Counted from the first letter of the stretch, positions 52,380 through 61,660 are shown. The stretch: DNA of 64,000 bases from Duodenibacillus sp964509205 (GCA_964509205.1 CAZDVW010000004.1:17232-81231), one strand, 5' to 3'. Numbers and translations: made by a program. The notes: generated by a model from the sequence alone, not told the origin.

Positions 52380-53354
52380 TTAGTTGCGCGGCCAAGGAAG
52401 TTCGCACGTTTGTCTGTCTTCAAGAATGCGCTCAAAATGAGTCGGATCATGCGGTTTTAAAAGAGAGGCTTTTCGGGGAAGGTAAAAATCGAAAAGCCGG
52501 CTCATCCAAAAGCGCAGTGCTGCGGCTCTGAGCATATCTCGCCAAAAAAGTTTTTCATTGTCTCCAAGGGGATTGACCTTGTTGTACGCCTCGATGAAGA
52601 CTTGGGCAATTTCTTTGTTAAAGCAACCGGTTTCAGGATCAATGCACCAGTCGTTCATTGTGACGGCAAGATCAAAAAGCACGGGGGAACAGCCGGCAAA
52701 ATAGAAGTCAAAAACACCGGCAATGCTGGCATCGTGCTTTCCCGGATTCGTGACGAGTGCATTGTTTTTAAAAAGGTCACAGTGACAGGCGGCAACAGTG
52801 AGTTGCTTGAAGGCTTCTGTTTGGGACAGCGCTTTTTGATGTGCGATCTCTTCAGAAAGCAGTTTGACTTGACGGTCGTTGAGGAAGGGGGTCACCTTCG
52901 GTGCCGTATCAATCCACCAATCAAGACCGCGAAGATTTTTCTGAAAAAAAGGGAAATCGATTGCTGCCTGATGCATTTTTCCCAAAAGTTGTCCCATGGA
53001 CCGAGCTTCGGCGATGCCGACGGTTTTAACGTCTTCCCCGTCAATTCGGTTAGCGATTGAAACGGGTTTGTTTTTCACGTAAGTAAAAAGCTTGCCGTCA
53101 ATGCTTTTCTGAGGACGGGCTACTCTGCAGCCTTTTTTTGCAAGGTGTTCGCAAAGATTTAAATAAAACGGAAGCTCTTCATCTTTTAAGCGCTCAAAAA
53201 CGGTCAGTACCCAGTGTCCCTTTGTCGTTTCAAGAAAATAGTTTGTGTTTTCAATGCCGGCCGTAATGGGTTGCGATGAGAGAAATTCACCGAGATAAAA
53301 CTCTTTGAGAAGCGTTTTAATGTCGTTATCGCTAAGTTGCGTGAAAACAGCCAT
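52380..53354 (-). CDS. thrB: Homoserine kinase, APH-type
   Basis: 324 residues from ATG 53354. Aminoglycoside phosphotransferase-like kinase: GIENTNYFLETTKGHWVLTV (nucleotide loop), catalytic HCDLFKNNALV and metal-binding VFDFYFAGCSPVLFDLA. This family, and not the GHMP-type ThrB, serves threonine synthesis in betaproteobacteria. Forms an operon-like run with DUF2782 upstream. Confidence 0.92.
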   Translation of the reverse strand: MAVFTQLSDNDIKTLLKEFYLGEFLSSQPITAGIENTNYFLETTKGHWVLTVFERLKDEELPFYLNLCEHLAKKGCRVARPQKSIDGKLFTYVKNKPVSIANRIDGEDVKTVGIAEARSMGQLLGKMHQAAIDFPFFQKNLRGLDWWIDTAPKVTPFLNDRQVKLLSEEIAHQKALSQTEAFKQLTVAACHCDLFKNNALVTNPGKHDASIAGVFDFYFAGCSPVLFDLAVTMNDWCIDPETGCFNKEIAQVFIEAYNKVNPLGDNEKLFWRDMLRAAALRFWMSRLFDFYLPRKASLLKPHDPTHFERILEDRQTCELPWPRN

Positions 53355-53358
53355 TCTT

Positions 53359-53745
53359 CTACCACGTGAATTCAATAAATTTCGGGGTGCCCAGGGTGGA
53401 ATGCGTATCGGATCCAGGGCCGTTTGGAACAGGGTTCTGAGCCTGATTTTTCATTGTGTAGGGAACACCTGTTTCCGTTGGGGTCACTGTGATACTTTTC
53501 ATCCGATTGTTTTGATCCACATTTTTTCGGATAACCGTCCCACGCGTCGAAACAAAAACATCCGAAGCGTTTGCAGCGCGTTTTTCTCGATCCGCTCTTG
53601 CTTTGGAGATATCGGCTTCTGTTGGCTCAAGACGCATTGAATCATCAACACTTTCATTCGTAACGGCGCCGGTTTGTGCGCAGGCAGATCCCAAGCTGAG
53701 AGGAATAACCAAAGCAAGAAATAAAATCGTCTGATTTGTTTTCAT
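53359..53745 (-). CDS. DUF2782-type exported protein
   Basis: 128 residues. Signal peptide (about 1-24, ending SACAQ), then a Pro/Glu/Ala-rich segment and a C-terminal domain with SITVTPTETGVPYTMKNQA that matches the DUF2782 pattern (xITVTPxxGxPYxxx). Located between thrB and polA as in other Burkholderiales. Function unknown; no lipobox cysteine in the right context. Confidence 0.75.
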   Translation of the reverse strand: MKTNQTILFLALVIPLSLGSACAQTGAVTNESVDDSMRLEPTEADISKARADREKRAANASDVFVSTRGTVIRKNVDQNNRMKSITVTPTETGVPYTMKNQAQNPVPNGPGSDTHSTLGTPKFIEFTW

Positions 53746-53774
53746 AAAAATTGCATAAAGAAAATAGGCAGTTT

Positions 53775-54056
53775 TTAATCACAAGAGAACTGGAGTTCCC
53801 CTTTTTGGTTTTCGTTTCTTTCTTCGTAAGGTGCCGAATTTTCCAAGCCCCCTTGTATTTTACGACGTAGAAGGCGACGAAAGGCGTTTGCAGGCACCAA
53901 TGTTTGTTCTGTCGCGTGTGAGTCGTCGGTAAAAATCTGAGCGGTGGCCTGAGTGTTTGCCGGAGTCAATGATGAAGTCTGCTTTACCAAGAATTTCAAT
54001 CGTTGCGGTGAATTCAGTACGAGAAAAAACACAACGAGATTTAAGATTGTCAGCAC
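53775..54056 (-). CDS. Possible small protein, doubtful
   Basis: 93 codons from GTG. A hydrophobic N-terminus (VVFFLVLNSP) is followed by a Thr/Ala-rich region and RRLLRRKIQGG. No ribosome site, no family match, and the GTG lies in a 23-bp palindrome. It may be non-coding. Confidence 0.22.
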   Translation of the reverse strand: MLTILNLVVFFLVLNSPQRLKFLVKQTSSLTPANTQATAQIFTDDSHATEQTLVPANAFRRLLRRKIQGGLENSAPYEERNENQKGELQFSCD

Positions 54057-54077
54057 ATTTTTTCGACGAAAAAATGT
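54055..54077. repeat. 23-bp perfect palindrome upstream of polA
   Basis: ACATTTTTTCG and CGAAAAAATGT arms (11 bp each) around one A. AT-rich and about 100 bp before the polA start; suits a dimeric repressor site better than a terminator, since it lacks a GC stem. Confidence 0.6.
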
Positions 54078-54174
54078 AGGTTCTCAATGGGAATCAATTT
54101 TTTATGGGTTGGGTCAGGGCAGAAACGCTACTTGATGGTAAAGTACCAAGACCTATTCACAGTGGTTCGATTTC

Positions 54175-56925
54175 ATGGCAAAACTTCTTCTTATTGATGG
54201 ATCCAATTATCTTTTCCGTGCCTTTCATGCACTGCCTCCTCTAACGACAAGTCGCGGAGAGCCGACCGGAGCTTTGAAGGGGTTCCGGTCGATGATACAA
54301 AGCGTTTTTCAAAGCATCAATCCGGATTATGCGGCTTGTGTTTTTGACGCCCATGCGAAGAATTTTCGTCATGCGATTTATCCGCAATACAAAGCAAACC
54401 GCCCTCCGATGCCCGACGAGTTGCGCGTACAACTTGAACCGATTCACGAGATGGTGAAGCTTTTGGGGTGGCCTCTTTTGCAGATTGAAGGGGTTGAAGC
54501 GGATGATGTTTTAGCCACGCTTGCAAAACAAGCGGCTAGCGAAGGTACGGATGTTTTTGTAGCCACCGGGGATAAGGATTTGGCTCAAATTGTCGAGCCC
54601 AGAGTGAGTCTCGTCAATACGATGACGCATGAAATTCTCAATCGAGAAGAAGTTCACGAGAAATATGGTGTTTACCCGGAAAAGATCGTCGATTATCTCT
54701 CTTTGATGGGAGATAAAGTCGACAACATTCCAGGGATTAATAAATGCGGTCCGAAAACGGCGGCTAAATGGATTGATCAGTATGGTGATCTGCAAGGTGT
54801 TATCGAGGCATCAGGAACGATTTCTGGAAAAATCGGCGAATATTTGCGTGCAGGAATTCCGTTTTTAGAGATTGCCAAGCAACTTGTCACGATTAACTGC
54901 CATGTTGACTTGGGGGTGACGTTTCGAGATCTTTCCGTCGTTCCCGCTTCAAGCGAAGAGCAGGCGAAGTTCTTTCTGCGTTGGGAAATGAAATCGGCAT
55001 TGAAACCGAACGGCAGAAACGGACGAGTTCCCGTTTCTGATCAGGCAGGGAATGCATCGGATCAAGGGAATCTTTTTCCTTTTCAAAATGTTCCGGCACA
55101 GCCCGTTTCAGAAATGTTGATGGCAAACGGCTCCTTTCAGTTAGTGGATGATGAAACGAAGTTGGCGCATTTGGTTTCTCGCCTCAATGCCGTTTCCGAC
55201 GATGTCGTTGGCGTGTCATTTTTGGCGGAAAACTCAGCCCCGATGTTTGACAAGGCGCTTGCCGTTGGATTTTGCGTCACGCCACTTGAGGTTTACATTG
55301 TTCCGATCGGACTTCGCACGTCTCCCGTTTTTTCCTCGGAGGTCTTAAAACAAGCACTCGGTTCTTGGTTTTCATCGGATGCCCCTAAGGTATTTCACGA
55401 TTCAAAATACGCAAAACATATTCTCAAAAACATGGGAATAACTTTGGGAGGCCGTGCAGATGACTCAATGCTGATGAGTTATGTGTTGGAATCTCATCTC
55501 AAGCACGATTTGACGAGTGTTGCCCTGCGTCATCTTTCCGTGGAAGTCCCGAACGAGGAAACGCTCTTAGGCAAAGGTGTCGGGAAGATGAGTGCTGACA
55601 GCGTGCCTCTTTCAGAGGCTTCGGTTTGGCTTGCAAAACGCGTTGTCGCTCTTAAAACATTGAGAACGGTTTTAACCGAAAAACTCACACGAGACGAGAA
55701 ATTGGCGCGCATTTATAAAGAACTTGAGCTTCCGATTCGCGACATCCTTTGGAAAATGGAGCGGTTTGGTGTCTCGATTGATTCCGTCTTTCTTTCGGAA
55801 CAGAGTTCTGAAATTGCTTGCAAGATAGAAGAAATCAAAAAACAGATTACTGACTTGGCCGGAGAGACCTTTAATCCGTCAAGTCCCAAGCAGTTATCGC
55901 AGATTCTTTTTGAGAAGTTGCAACTTCCGGTACTGAAAAAAACGGGCAGCGGAACGCCGTCAACCGATGAAGAAGTCCTCGCCGATCTTGCTTTGGATTA
56001 TCCGCTTCCCAAACGCATTCTTGAGTACAGAAAATTCATGAAACTCAAGGGAACGTACACGGATAAACTTCCTCTGATGGTGGATCTTCGCGACAACAGG
56101 GTGCACACGACGTTTGGACAGGCTACGGCTGTGACGGGGCGTTTGGCAAGTTCGGATCCGAATTTGCAGAATATTCCGGTTCGCACTCCTGAAGGAAGAC
56201 GCGTTCGTGCGGCTTTTGTTTCTCGACCCGGGTCGAAAATCATCTCGGCAGACTACTCACAAATTGAGCTGCGCATCATGGCGCATCTTTCTGAGGACAA
56301 AGGTTTAATTGAGTCGTTTGCATCGGGAAAAGATGTACACAGGGCAACAGCCGCTGAGGTATTCGGAGTCCGATCGGATCTTGTCACGGCGGATCAGCGG
56401 CGGATGGCTAAGGTGATTAATTTCGGGCTCATTTACGGCATGAGTTCGTTCGGATTGGCGAAAAATCTCGGCATAGAACGCACGGCAGCTAAGCGGTACA
56501 TGGATGAGTATTTTGCACGTTATCCGGGTGTTTTCGAGTACATGAACAGAGTTCGCGAAGAGGCGAAAAGAAACGGTTTTGTTTGTACGGCATTCGGCCG
56601 CCGTTTATGGCTGCCGGATCTTGCCAGTCCGAGGGCACAGGTTCGAGCGGCAGCGGAACGGGCGGCGATCAATGCACCGGTTCAGGGAACGGCGGCGGAT
56701 GTGATAAAGCTGGCCATGATTGCTGTCGACAAATGGCTTTCTGAAGAACAACTGGAGAGCCGAATGATTCTTCAGGTGCATGATGAGCTCGTGCTCGAGG
56801 TGCCGGTTCCGGAAGTTGAAATCGTCAGTCAAAAATTGCCTGATTTAATGGCTCAGGTTGCGGCTTTCAGAGTGCCGCTTGTAGCCGAGGTCGGAATTGC
56901 AGACAACTGGGAAGCGGCACACTGA
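54175..56925 (+). CDS. polA: DNA polymerase I, proofreading site degenerate
   Basis: 916 residues. N-terminal 5'-3' exonuclease (1-290; LLIDGSNYLFRAFHAL, VEADDVLATLAKQA, ATGDKDLAQIV), a 3'-5' exonuclease-like domain (about 320-530) and the polymerase (about 530-916; DYSQIELRIMAHL, RRMAKVINFGLIYG, QVHDELVLEV). The polymerase motifs are intact. In the middle domain, the E. coli DTET motif aligns with VSFLAEN, KYD with KYA, and YAAED with WLAKR, so all metal ligands appear lost. It should polymerise without proofreading, like Taq or B. subtilis Pol I. Confidence 0.95.
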   Translation: MAKLLLIDGSNYLFRAFHALPPLTTSRGEPTGALKGFRSMIQSVFQSINPDYAACVFDAHAKNFRHAIYPQYKANRPPMPDELRVQLEPIHEMVKLLGWPLLQIEGVEADDVLATLAKQAASEGTDVFVATGDKDLAQIVEPRVSLVNTMTHEILNREEVHEKYGVYPEKIVDYLSLMGDKVDNIPGINKCGPKTAAKWIDQYGDLQGVIEASGTISGKIGEYLRAGIPFLEIAKQLVTINCHVDLGVTFRDLSVVPASSEEQAKFFLRWEMKSALKPNGRNGRVPVSDQAGNASDQGNLFPFQNVPAQPVSEMLMANGSFQLVDDETKLAHLVSRLNAVSDDVVGVSFLAENSAPMFDKALAVGFCVTPLEVYIVPIGLRTSPVFSSEVLKQALGSWFSSDAPKVFHDSKYAKHILKNMGITLGGRADDSMLMSYVLESHLKHDLTSVALRHLSVEVPNEETLLGKGVGKMSADSVPLSEASVWLAKRVVALKTLRTVLTEKLTRDEKLARIYKELELPIRDILWKMERFGVSIDSVFLSEQSSEIACKIEEIKKQITDLAGETFNPSSPKQLSQILFEKLQLPVLKKTGSGTPSTDEEVLADLALDYPLPKRILEYRKFMKLKGTYTDKLPLMVDLRDNRVHTTFGQATAVTGRLASSDPNLQNIPVRTPEGRRVRAAFVSRPGSKIISADYSQIELRIMAHLSEDKGLIESFASGKDVHRATAAEVFGVRSDLVTADQRRMAKVINFGLIYGMSSFGLAKNLGIERTAAKRYMDEYFARYPGVFEYMNRVREEAKRNGFVCTAFGRRLWLPDLASPRAQVRAAAERAAINAPVQGTAADVIKLAMIAVDKWLSEEQLESRMILQVHDELVLEVPVPEVEIVSQKLPDLMAQVAAFRVPLVAEVGIADNWEAAH

Positions 56926-56928
56926 TTT

Positions 56929-57348
56929 TTAGCGGCACGCTCCCATCGATTCCGGGATAAGCGTCAGGATCTCGTTTCCTTTTGCATCCAGGAAGGTCAG
57001 CGTGTCCTTTCCCTGACGAATGCTCTTCGTGTCTGTGAGGATGCGTTGCATTTTTTTCTCAAGCTCCATCGAGTCAGGTGCACAGAGTTTCATGGTCGAA
57101 GCGGCATTGCGGAAAAGCAGTCGGTTTCCCTTTAATTCGTAGTCAGCGCGAAAACTGTTGCAACCGAGGTCGCCGGAGACGTTTTTTTCTGAAAATTCGA
57201 TATAGGGAATGATTTCACATTTTGACTCACTCCCCAGATTCATGGACCAACTGGTGTCTTTCAGTTCAATAAGAGGGGCATTGTTCTCCGAGAGAGTGCA
57301 GGCGCCTAAGACGACGGGGAAAAGGAGACCGAGGAAGAGTTTTTTCAT
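56929..57348 (-). CDS. META-domain lipoprotein
   Basis: 139 residues from ATG 57348. Type II signal peptide MKKLFLGLLFPVVLGAC with lipobox L-G-A-C, then a META/HslJ domain: LKDTSWSMNL, GDLGCNSFRADYELKG and NRLLFRNAASTMKLCA, with the conserved Cys pair. Probably an outer-membrane lipoprotein of unknown function. It is convergent with polA, 3 nt apart. Confidence 0.82.
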   Translation of the reverse strand: MKKLFLGLLFPVVLGACTLSENNAPLIELKDTSWSMNLGSESKCEIIPYIEFSEKNVSGDLGCNSFRADYELKGNRLLFRNAASTMKLCAPDSMELEKKMQRILTDTKSIRQGKDTLTFLDAKGNEILTLIPESMGACR

Positions 57349-57406
57349 GATCCAATCCAAACGATTTTTTGATAAACAGTTGAATTTTAAATGGAATGCG
57401 TGCCAG

Positions 57407-57556
57407 AAAAAAAAGGGCGGGAATCGTAGAAACGAACCCGCCTGAGTAACCAAAGGAGAAAATTTACAGAAAGGTAACTGAACCCTTCACTGCGAAATGT
57501 AGGCAAATTTGGCGGAAAAATCTGAAACGGTTTTTTGAATTGAGAAACAAAATGTT
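57407..57556 (-). ncRNA. Candidate small RNA or attenuated leader upstream of the META gene
   Basis: A sigma70-like promoter (TTTTCA, 17-nt spacer, TACAAT; 57586-57591 and 57563-57568) would start transcription near 57556. The first bases fold into GAGAAACA/TGTTTCTC, and the transcript ends in a terminator (GGCGGG-TTCGT loop ACGA-CCCGCC, then eight T, 57407-57440). Length about 150 nt with no ORF. It ends about 60 nt before the META start, so it could alternatively be that gene's attenuated 5' leader. Confidence 0.45.
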
Positions 57557-57562
57557 TCTCCC

Positions 57563-57591
57563 ATTGTAAGCACGTTGTTTTTTAATGAAAA
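57563..57591 (-). promoter_or_regulatory. Promoter of the candidate small RNA
   Basis: TTTTCA (57591-57586), 17-bp spacer, TACAAT (57568-57563) on the minus strand; 4 of 6 and 5 of 6 matches to consensus. Confidence 0.5.
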
Positions 57592-57609
57592 AATTTATAA
57601 TCCGACCCC

Positions 57610-58419
57610 ATGTCGATATTGCTTGCTGTCATTTTTTCAAATCTCTTGTGTCGTATTGCTGCACTTTTTGTTGCAGGATTCCTTTCTGTGCGATTTCTTT
57701 CTCGCTGCGGACGGATCGTTGCGCAACTTGCCTGCGGGATGCTGATAGCTGTGAGTCTTTTGCATTTGATTCCGGAGGCTTTTGAGTCAGGAATCGGCTT
57801 TAGCCAAGCCGCTCTCACGATTGTCTGTTCCGGAGCGTTTCTGATCCTGCTTGATTATTTGGCAGATCGCTTGTTCGGGCACCTTCATGCGGAAACGCTT
57901 GTTCGGCCTGTGCCGGCTCTTTTAGGAGGAGGACATGAAATCCGAACGGTTGTCTGTACAGCAGGAGTGCGGCGATCATTACCGGTTTTGATTGGTTCGG
58001 CTTTCCATAATTTTGTGGACGGAGTGCTTGTAGCTGCAGCCTTTATGACGAGTTTTACAGCCGGAGTTGTCCTTTGTGGGGCTGTTTTTTCGCATGAAGT
58101 GCCTCAGTTAATCGGACAGATTGCCATATTGCGGCGCTTCTCGATGTCAGAAAAAGAGGCATTTATTTCGCTGTCGCTTGTGGCGACAATTGCTGTTATC
58201 GGCGGTATCGGCGGGGTCTTGCTTTTTTCTTCCTCTGCCTTTTTGATTCCCTATGCGATGTTGGTTTCCTCGTCAGCTTTTCTGTTTGTGGCCTTCTTTC
58301 TCGTTCGAGAGGATTTTTTTCAGTGCAAGTTGCCTAAGCGAGAATTATTGCGCTCTCTTGCTTTCGTCGTATCCGGAGTTTTGATTTCCTCTCTGATCCT
58401 CTCTTTGGGGCATGTTTGA
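57610..58419 (+). CDS. ZIP-family divalent metal transporter
   Basis: 269 residues with about eight hydrophobic helices. Metal-site motifs in helices IV and V are present: SAFHNFVDGVLVAAAF and FSHEVPQLIGQIAILRR, the H-N-x-x-D and H-E-x-P patterns of ZIP carriers. Probably imports Zn or a related cation. It is read away from the candidate small RNA. Its ATG at 57610 lies close to that promoter, so the two could share regulation. Confidence 0.85.
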   Translation: MSILLAVIFSNLLCRIAALFVAGFLSVRFLSRCGRIVAQLACGMLIAVSLLHLIPEAFESGIGFSQAALTIVCSGAFLILLDYLADRLFGHLHAETLVRPVPALLGGGHEIRTVVCTAGVRRSLPVLIGSAFHNFVDGVLVAAAFMTSFTAGVVLCGAVFSHEVPQLIGQIAILRRFSMSEKEAFISLSLVATIAVIGGIGGVLLFSSSAFLIPYAMLVSSSAFLFVAFFLVREDFFQCKLPKRELLRSLAFVVSGVLISSLILSLGHV

Positions 58420-58591
58420 TATCTTCTGTGTGGGATATAGTCAGCACGAACTTCAGGGTCGAAATTGAATTGCCTTATAGAGTCTTCGCCTTCGTGATCG
58501 TCTAAGTCTAAAATGGTCTGCTGTTTGATGTTTCTTGGCCGTTGGCTTTGCGTGCTGGCGGAAAGAAGATTGGATGAAAGGGGATGATGAG

Positions 58592-59158
58592 ATGCTCAAT
58601 ACGAAAATGCGGTCGCTCAGGAGAACAGAGCGGGCTTTATCGCCGCAACAGGCAGAAGAAGTGCTTGAACATTGCGAATACGCCGTGATTTGTACGGCCG
58701 ATGAGGCAGGGATTCCCTACGGAGTGGCTGTGAGTCCTGTGTTTTACGAAGGCGCTCTGTACTTTCATACGGGATCTGCCGAGCCTTCTCGTCGGAATGA
58801 CAATATGCTGGCTAATCCGGAAGTAAGCCTCTTTTTCGTCTCAAAAGCGTTTACTCTTCCTGAGTGGTATTCAGTGGATTTCGCGAGCGTTGTGGTGACC
58901 GGAAAAGTTTCTCTGGTTAAGGATCCGGCCGTTCGGGCAAGAGCGATGATGGCGCTTGTCAAGCGCTTTGCGCCTAATAACAGCGATGAACGAAACGCAG
59001 TCCAGATGGGCGAGCGTTTTTCTGAAGCTTTGATTTGGAGAGTCGATATCGACCACTTGCAAGGAAAGGCAAGAGCGGCTTCTGTGTGGGTCAAGGGAAA
59101 GACGGTGACAGAAAAAACACAGACGCAGCCGTCCAGTTGGCTTAAAGATGTGAAGTAA
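58592..59158 (+). CDS. Pyridoxamine 5'-phosphate oxidase-family flavoprotein
   Basis: 188 residues from ATG 58592, preceded by AAAGGGG at 58577-58583; upstream in-frame ATGs lack it. Split barrel of the NimA/PNPOx-like type: EHCEYAVICTADEAGIPYGV, GALYFHTGSAEPSRRNDNM and EVSLFFVSKAF. Members bind FMN or heme and include nitroimidazole reductases; the substrate here is not known. Confidence 0.8.
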   Translation: MLNTKMRSLRRTERALSPQQAEEVLEHCEYAVICTADEAGIPYGVAVSPVFYEGALYFHTGSAEPSRRNDNMLANPEVSLFFVSKAFTLPEWYSVDFASVVVTGKVSLVKDPAVRARAMMALVKRFAPNNSDERNAVQMGERFSEALIWRVDIDHLQGKARAASVWVKGKTVTEKTQTQPSSWLKDVK

Positions 59159-59178
59159 AAGCGGTGGAATGCCGCCAT

Positions 59179-60645
59179 TTAGAGCGGCTTCATCTTTTTC
59201 ATAGCTTGAGCAAGTTCCGCTTCTTCCGGTGTGAGATAGCGGCTTGTTGTTCCGATGGATGCGTGCCCCATGGCGGTTTGGACAATGTTGATGTCCATGT
59301 TTTTCAAGGCTGTCATGGCGAAGGTGTGGCGCAGCCAGTGGGTGGATCCGGCGCGCAGTTTTTCTGCGTCGGCTGGATTTTTTTTCTCGATTTCTGAGGC
59401 GACGGCGAAAAAGAAATTTTCCAACGTTTTATAGAGACCGGAACGCGAGATGCCGCCGGAGGTATTTTTTCTTTGTGAGAAAAGGCTCGAGAGGATCGGC
59501 GTGTCTTTCGGACATGTGCGAAAGTTGCCGAGACCGCGTCGTGCCAGGTATCGATCGATGGCTCTTTGCGAGTCTTCTGAAAGCGGAAGTCGTCTGACTT
59601 TATCACCTTTTCCAATGATTTCAATCACGGTTAAGTTGTCATCACCGATGCGGCGATCCACGATCCAGCCGGTCTTGGCATTAATCATCTCCGAGGCTCT
59701 CATACCGAGTCCCTTGCCGAGAAACAGAATCACGCGAAGCCGTGATTTGGCTGTGCTCTCCGGCATGCTGTCTAAATGATTTAAAACGGCTTCCCATTGC
59801 CGAGGCGTAAGGGATCTGTCAGCAAACGCCTTCGGCATCCCTTCACCGGGAAGGAGATGAATTTTTGAGGGAACCTGATCAAAGGGATTCCGTTTAATGT
59901 ATCCGGTTTTCACGAGGAAGTTAAAGAGCAAGCGAACAGCGGTCGATGCGACTTTGCGGCTCGAAGGGCTTAAAGAGCCGTTAAAGGGGCGCCATTCTGG
60001 GCTGAGTCTTGGTGCATTTTTGGGGCCAATCCATGTTTCCTGCGGCAATCTCCATTGCGATTGCCAGTCGGAAGGAGCGGTTCGTCCCAGTTGCTCAATC
60101 CAGCGCAGATAAGCCGAAGCGTCATCAGCTGTTGCGGAACTTAAGGCGGTTAGCCGCTCCATTGTGATCCAGAGAAGAAATCTTTCGGCTTCCTTTTTGT
60201 ATTGGGCGTGCGTGTTTGAATTGACTGCTCGAGCATTTAGCCATGCATGAATGGCTTCAAAATCGTTTTGTGCACTGATGCCAGCCGTTTCTGTTGTGCG
60301 GTTTGTTCCAAATTCTCCGGAAAGTACCGCAGGAAGGGAACCAAAGATCGAGCAGCTCGTCTTCTTTTCTGCAAGACTCAGTTGTCGGTTGTCTTCCGTT
60401 GGGTAGAACCGTTTTGTAAATTCTCCGATCTCCGGTACGTTTGCCTTAAGCCAATTAACAAGGGCAACGGCTGTTTTTTTATCGATGCCTGCCACGGACA
60501 TGTACCAATTCCCGCCGGCATGTGCGATGCGCTCGTAGAGTTCTTCAAGCGTGTAGGTTTTCTCCGATTCGATCGCAGAGATCACCTCGTCTGTGAAATC
60601 TTGTGAGAGTGCTTGCCGCAACGGTGTTTGCGTATCAAAAGTCAC
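59179..60645 (-). CDS. Tyrosine recombinase with N-terminal DUF3701-like domain
   Basis: 488 residues from GTG 60645 (GAAGGG 7 nt upstream); the frame is open beyond, into the opposite-strand gene, but the family features start here. Residues about 1-95 hold a helix-hairpin-like AGIDKKTAVALVNWLKANVP segment, then a core-binding domain (about 150-270) and a catalytic domain with Arg in LGMRASEM, Lys in GKGDKVRRLPL, THWLRHTFA, MGHASIGTTSRYL: the full R-K-H-R-H-Y set. Integrases of this layout are common resident genes in Burkholderiales and need not mark a recent insertion. Confidence 0.85.
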   Translation of the reverse strand: MTFDTQTPLRQALSQDFTDEVISAIESEKTYTLEELYERIAHAGGNWYMSVAGIDKKTAVALVNWLKANVPEIGEFTKRFYPTEDNRQLSLAEKKTSCSIFGSLPAVLSGEFGTNRTTETAGISAQNDFEAIHAWLNARAVNSNTHAQYKKEAERFLLWITMERLTALSSATADDASAYLRWIEQLGRTAPSDWQSQWRLPQETWIGPKNAPRLSPEWRPFNGSLSPSSRKVASTAVRLLFNFLVKTGYIKRNPFDQVPSKIHLLPGEGMPKAFADRSLTPRQWEAVLNHLDSMPESTAKSRLRVILFLGKGLGMRASEMINAKTGWIVDRRIGDDNLTVIEIIGKGDKVRRLPLSEDSQRAIDRYLARRGLGNFRTCPKDTPILSSLFSQRKNTSGGISRSGLYKTLENFFFAVASEIEKKNPADAEKLRAGSTHWLRHTFAMTALKNMDINIVQTAMGHASIGTTSRYLTPEEAELAQAMKKMKPL

Positions 60646-60711
60646 AACGAAGCCCTTCGGAAAAGAAATGTAGAATAAAACCACTTGTTTGCGTAATTTT
60701 AGGAGAGATAA

Positions 60712-61659
60712 ATGGCGTTGGCCGTTTTTGACGTTTCTTTCAAGGGGGTGTTGCAGTCCGGAACAACGGTCGATGATCGCTATGTTTCGGAGTCTGTCGT
60801 CGGAATCGATACCATATTGACGGCCTCTGCCCGAGAACTGTATGGGCGAATTGTTGACCCTGAAATCGATATTCGTCGGGATCCTGGCTCTGATTTGTTC
60901 GAAGTTGATTATGGTTTCGGAATTAACCTCGGGATGGCAAGGCGTGCCGCTCTTTCCGGCGATGCTTTTCTGATGGATCCTCAGCCGATGGTGATTGTCG
61001 ATGCGCTCGGGTTGCGTCCGCATGATTTGGGAGATCCTGTTGAGAGTGATCGGGAAAACGGAACGATTGACGGTCTCTTGCCTTTGCTTTTAGCTGTCGG
61101 CGGGCGAGAAATTGACCGCGTCGATCTGCTTGGTCGAGTCGTTGATGTTAAGTGCGGAAATGATGTTTTTCACGTCAGTTACTACACGTATCGTCTTTTT
61201 AGAAACAGAGCCGTGCGTCGGGCTGTTGCTGCATTTGCAGATGCCCTTAAAAATCCGAAATTGCAGCGCATCGTTTTTTCCAGTCGAGAAACAGGAGAGA
61301 CGATTCTTGAGCTGGATTCACGTCATATTCTCTCGTTGAGCATGCCGGCAGAAAATGATGTACTGTTGTTCGACGAAGTGCGGACGATGGCTCTTTCCTT
61401 GAGAGCGCCGGTTTATGGGAGAGATACGGCTTGGGTTTTCTCGACCGGATCGCAGGTGATCTCTGTCAAGATGCAAGATGAACGCTTTCAGGCGCTTGTG
61501 GATAACGGTGTATTTTCCTTGTATCCGGGCGATATTTTGATCGTCAATATGCGCATTACAACACGACAAACTTCTAAGGGGCTTTTTAGCGATTATGCTG
61601 TGTTAAAAGTCATCGATATGCGTTGGCCGAATCGTCATATTGCAATGCCGGGTGTGTAG
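60712..61659 (+). CDS. Unknown protein coupled to a sensor kinase
   Basis: 315 residues, not recognised. No signal peptide or membrane segment is visible; predicted alpha/beta with NRAVRRAVAAFADALKN and a Glu-rich GETILELDSRH. The C-terminal 80 residues (AWVFSTGSQVISVKMQDERF, GDILIVNMRITTRQ) read as a small beta-rich domain. From memory, proteins with this three-part layout occur as uncharacterised genes beside integrases or signalling genes; this was not checked. It ends 1 nt before the kinase ATG, so both are co-translated. Confidence 0.6.
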   Translation: MALAVFDVSFKGVLQSGTTVDDRYVSESVVGIDTILTASARELYGRIVDPEIDIRRDPGSDLFEVDYGFGINLGMARRAALSGDAFLMDPQPMVIVDALGLRPHDLGDPVESDRENGTIDGLLPLLLAVGGREIDRVDLLGRVVDVKCGNDVFHVSYYTYRLFRNRAVRRAVAAFADALKNPKLQRIVFSSRETGETILELDSRHILSLSMPAENDVLLFDEVRTMALSLRAPVYGRDTAWVFSTGSQVISVKMQDERFQALVDNGVFSLYPGDILIVNMRITTRQTSKGLFSDYAVLKVIDMRWPNRHIAMPGV

Positions 61660-61660
61660 G

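Noticed and set aside
60646..61023. Long N-terminal extension of the integrase over the opposite-strand gene
   Set aside because: The residues are a shadow of the gene starting at 60712; the family layout begins at the GTG at 60645.
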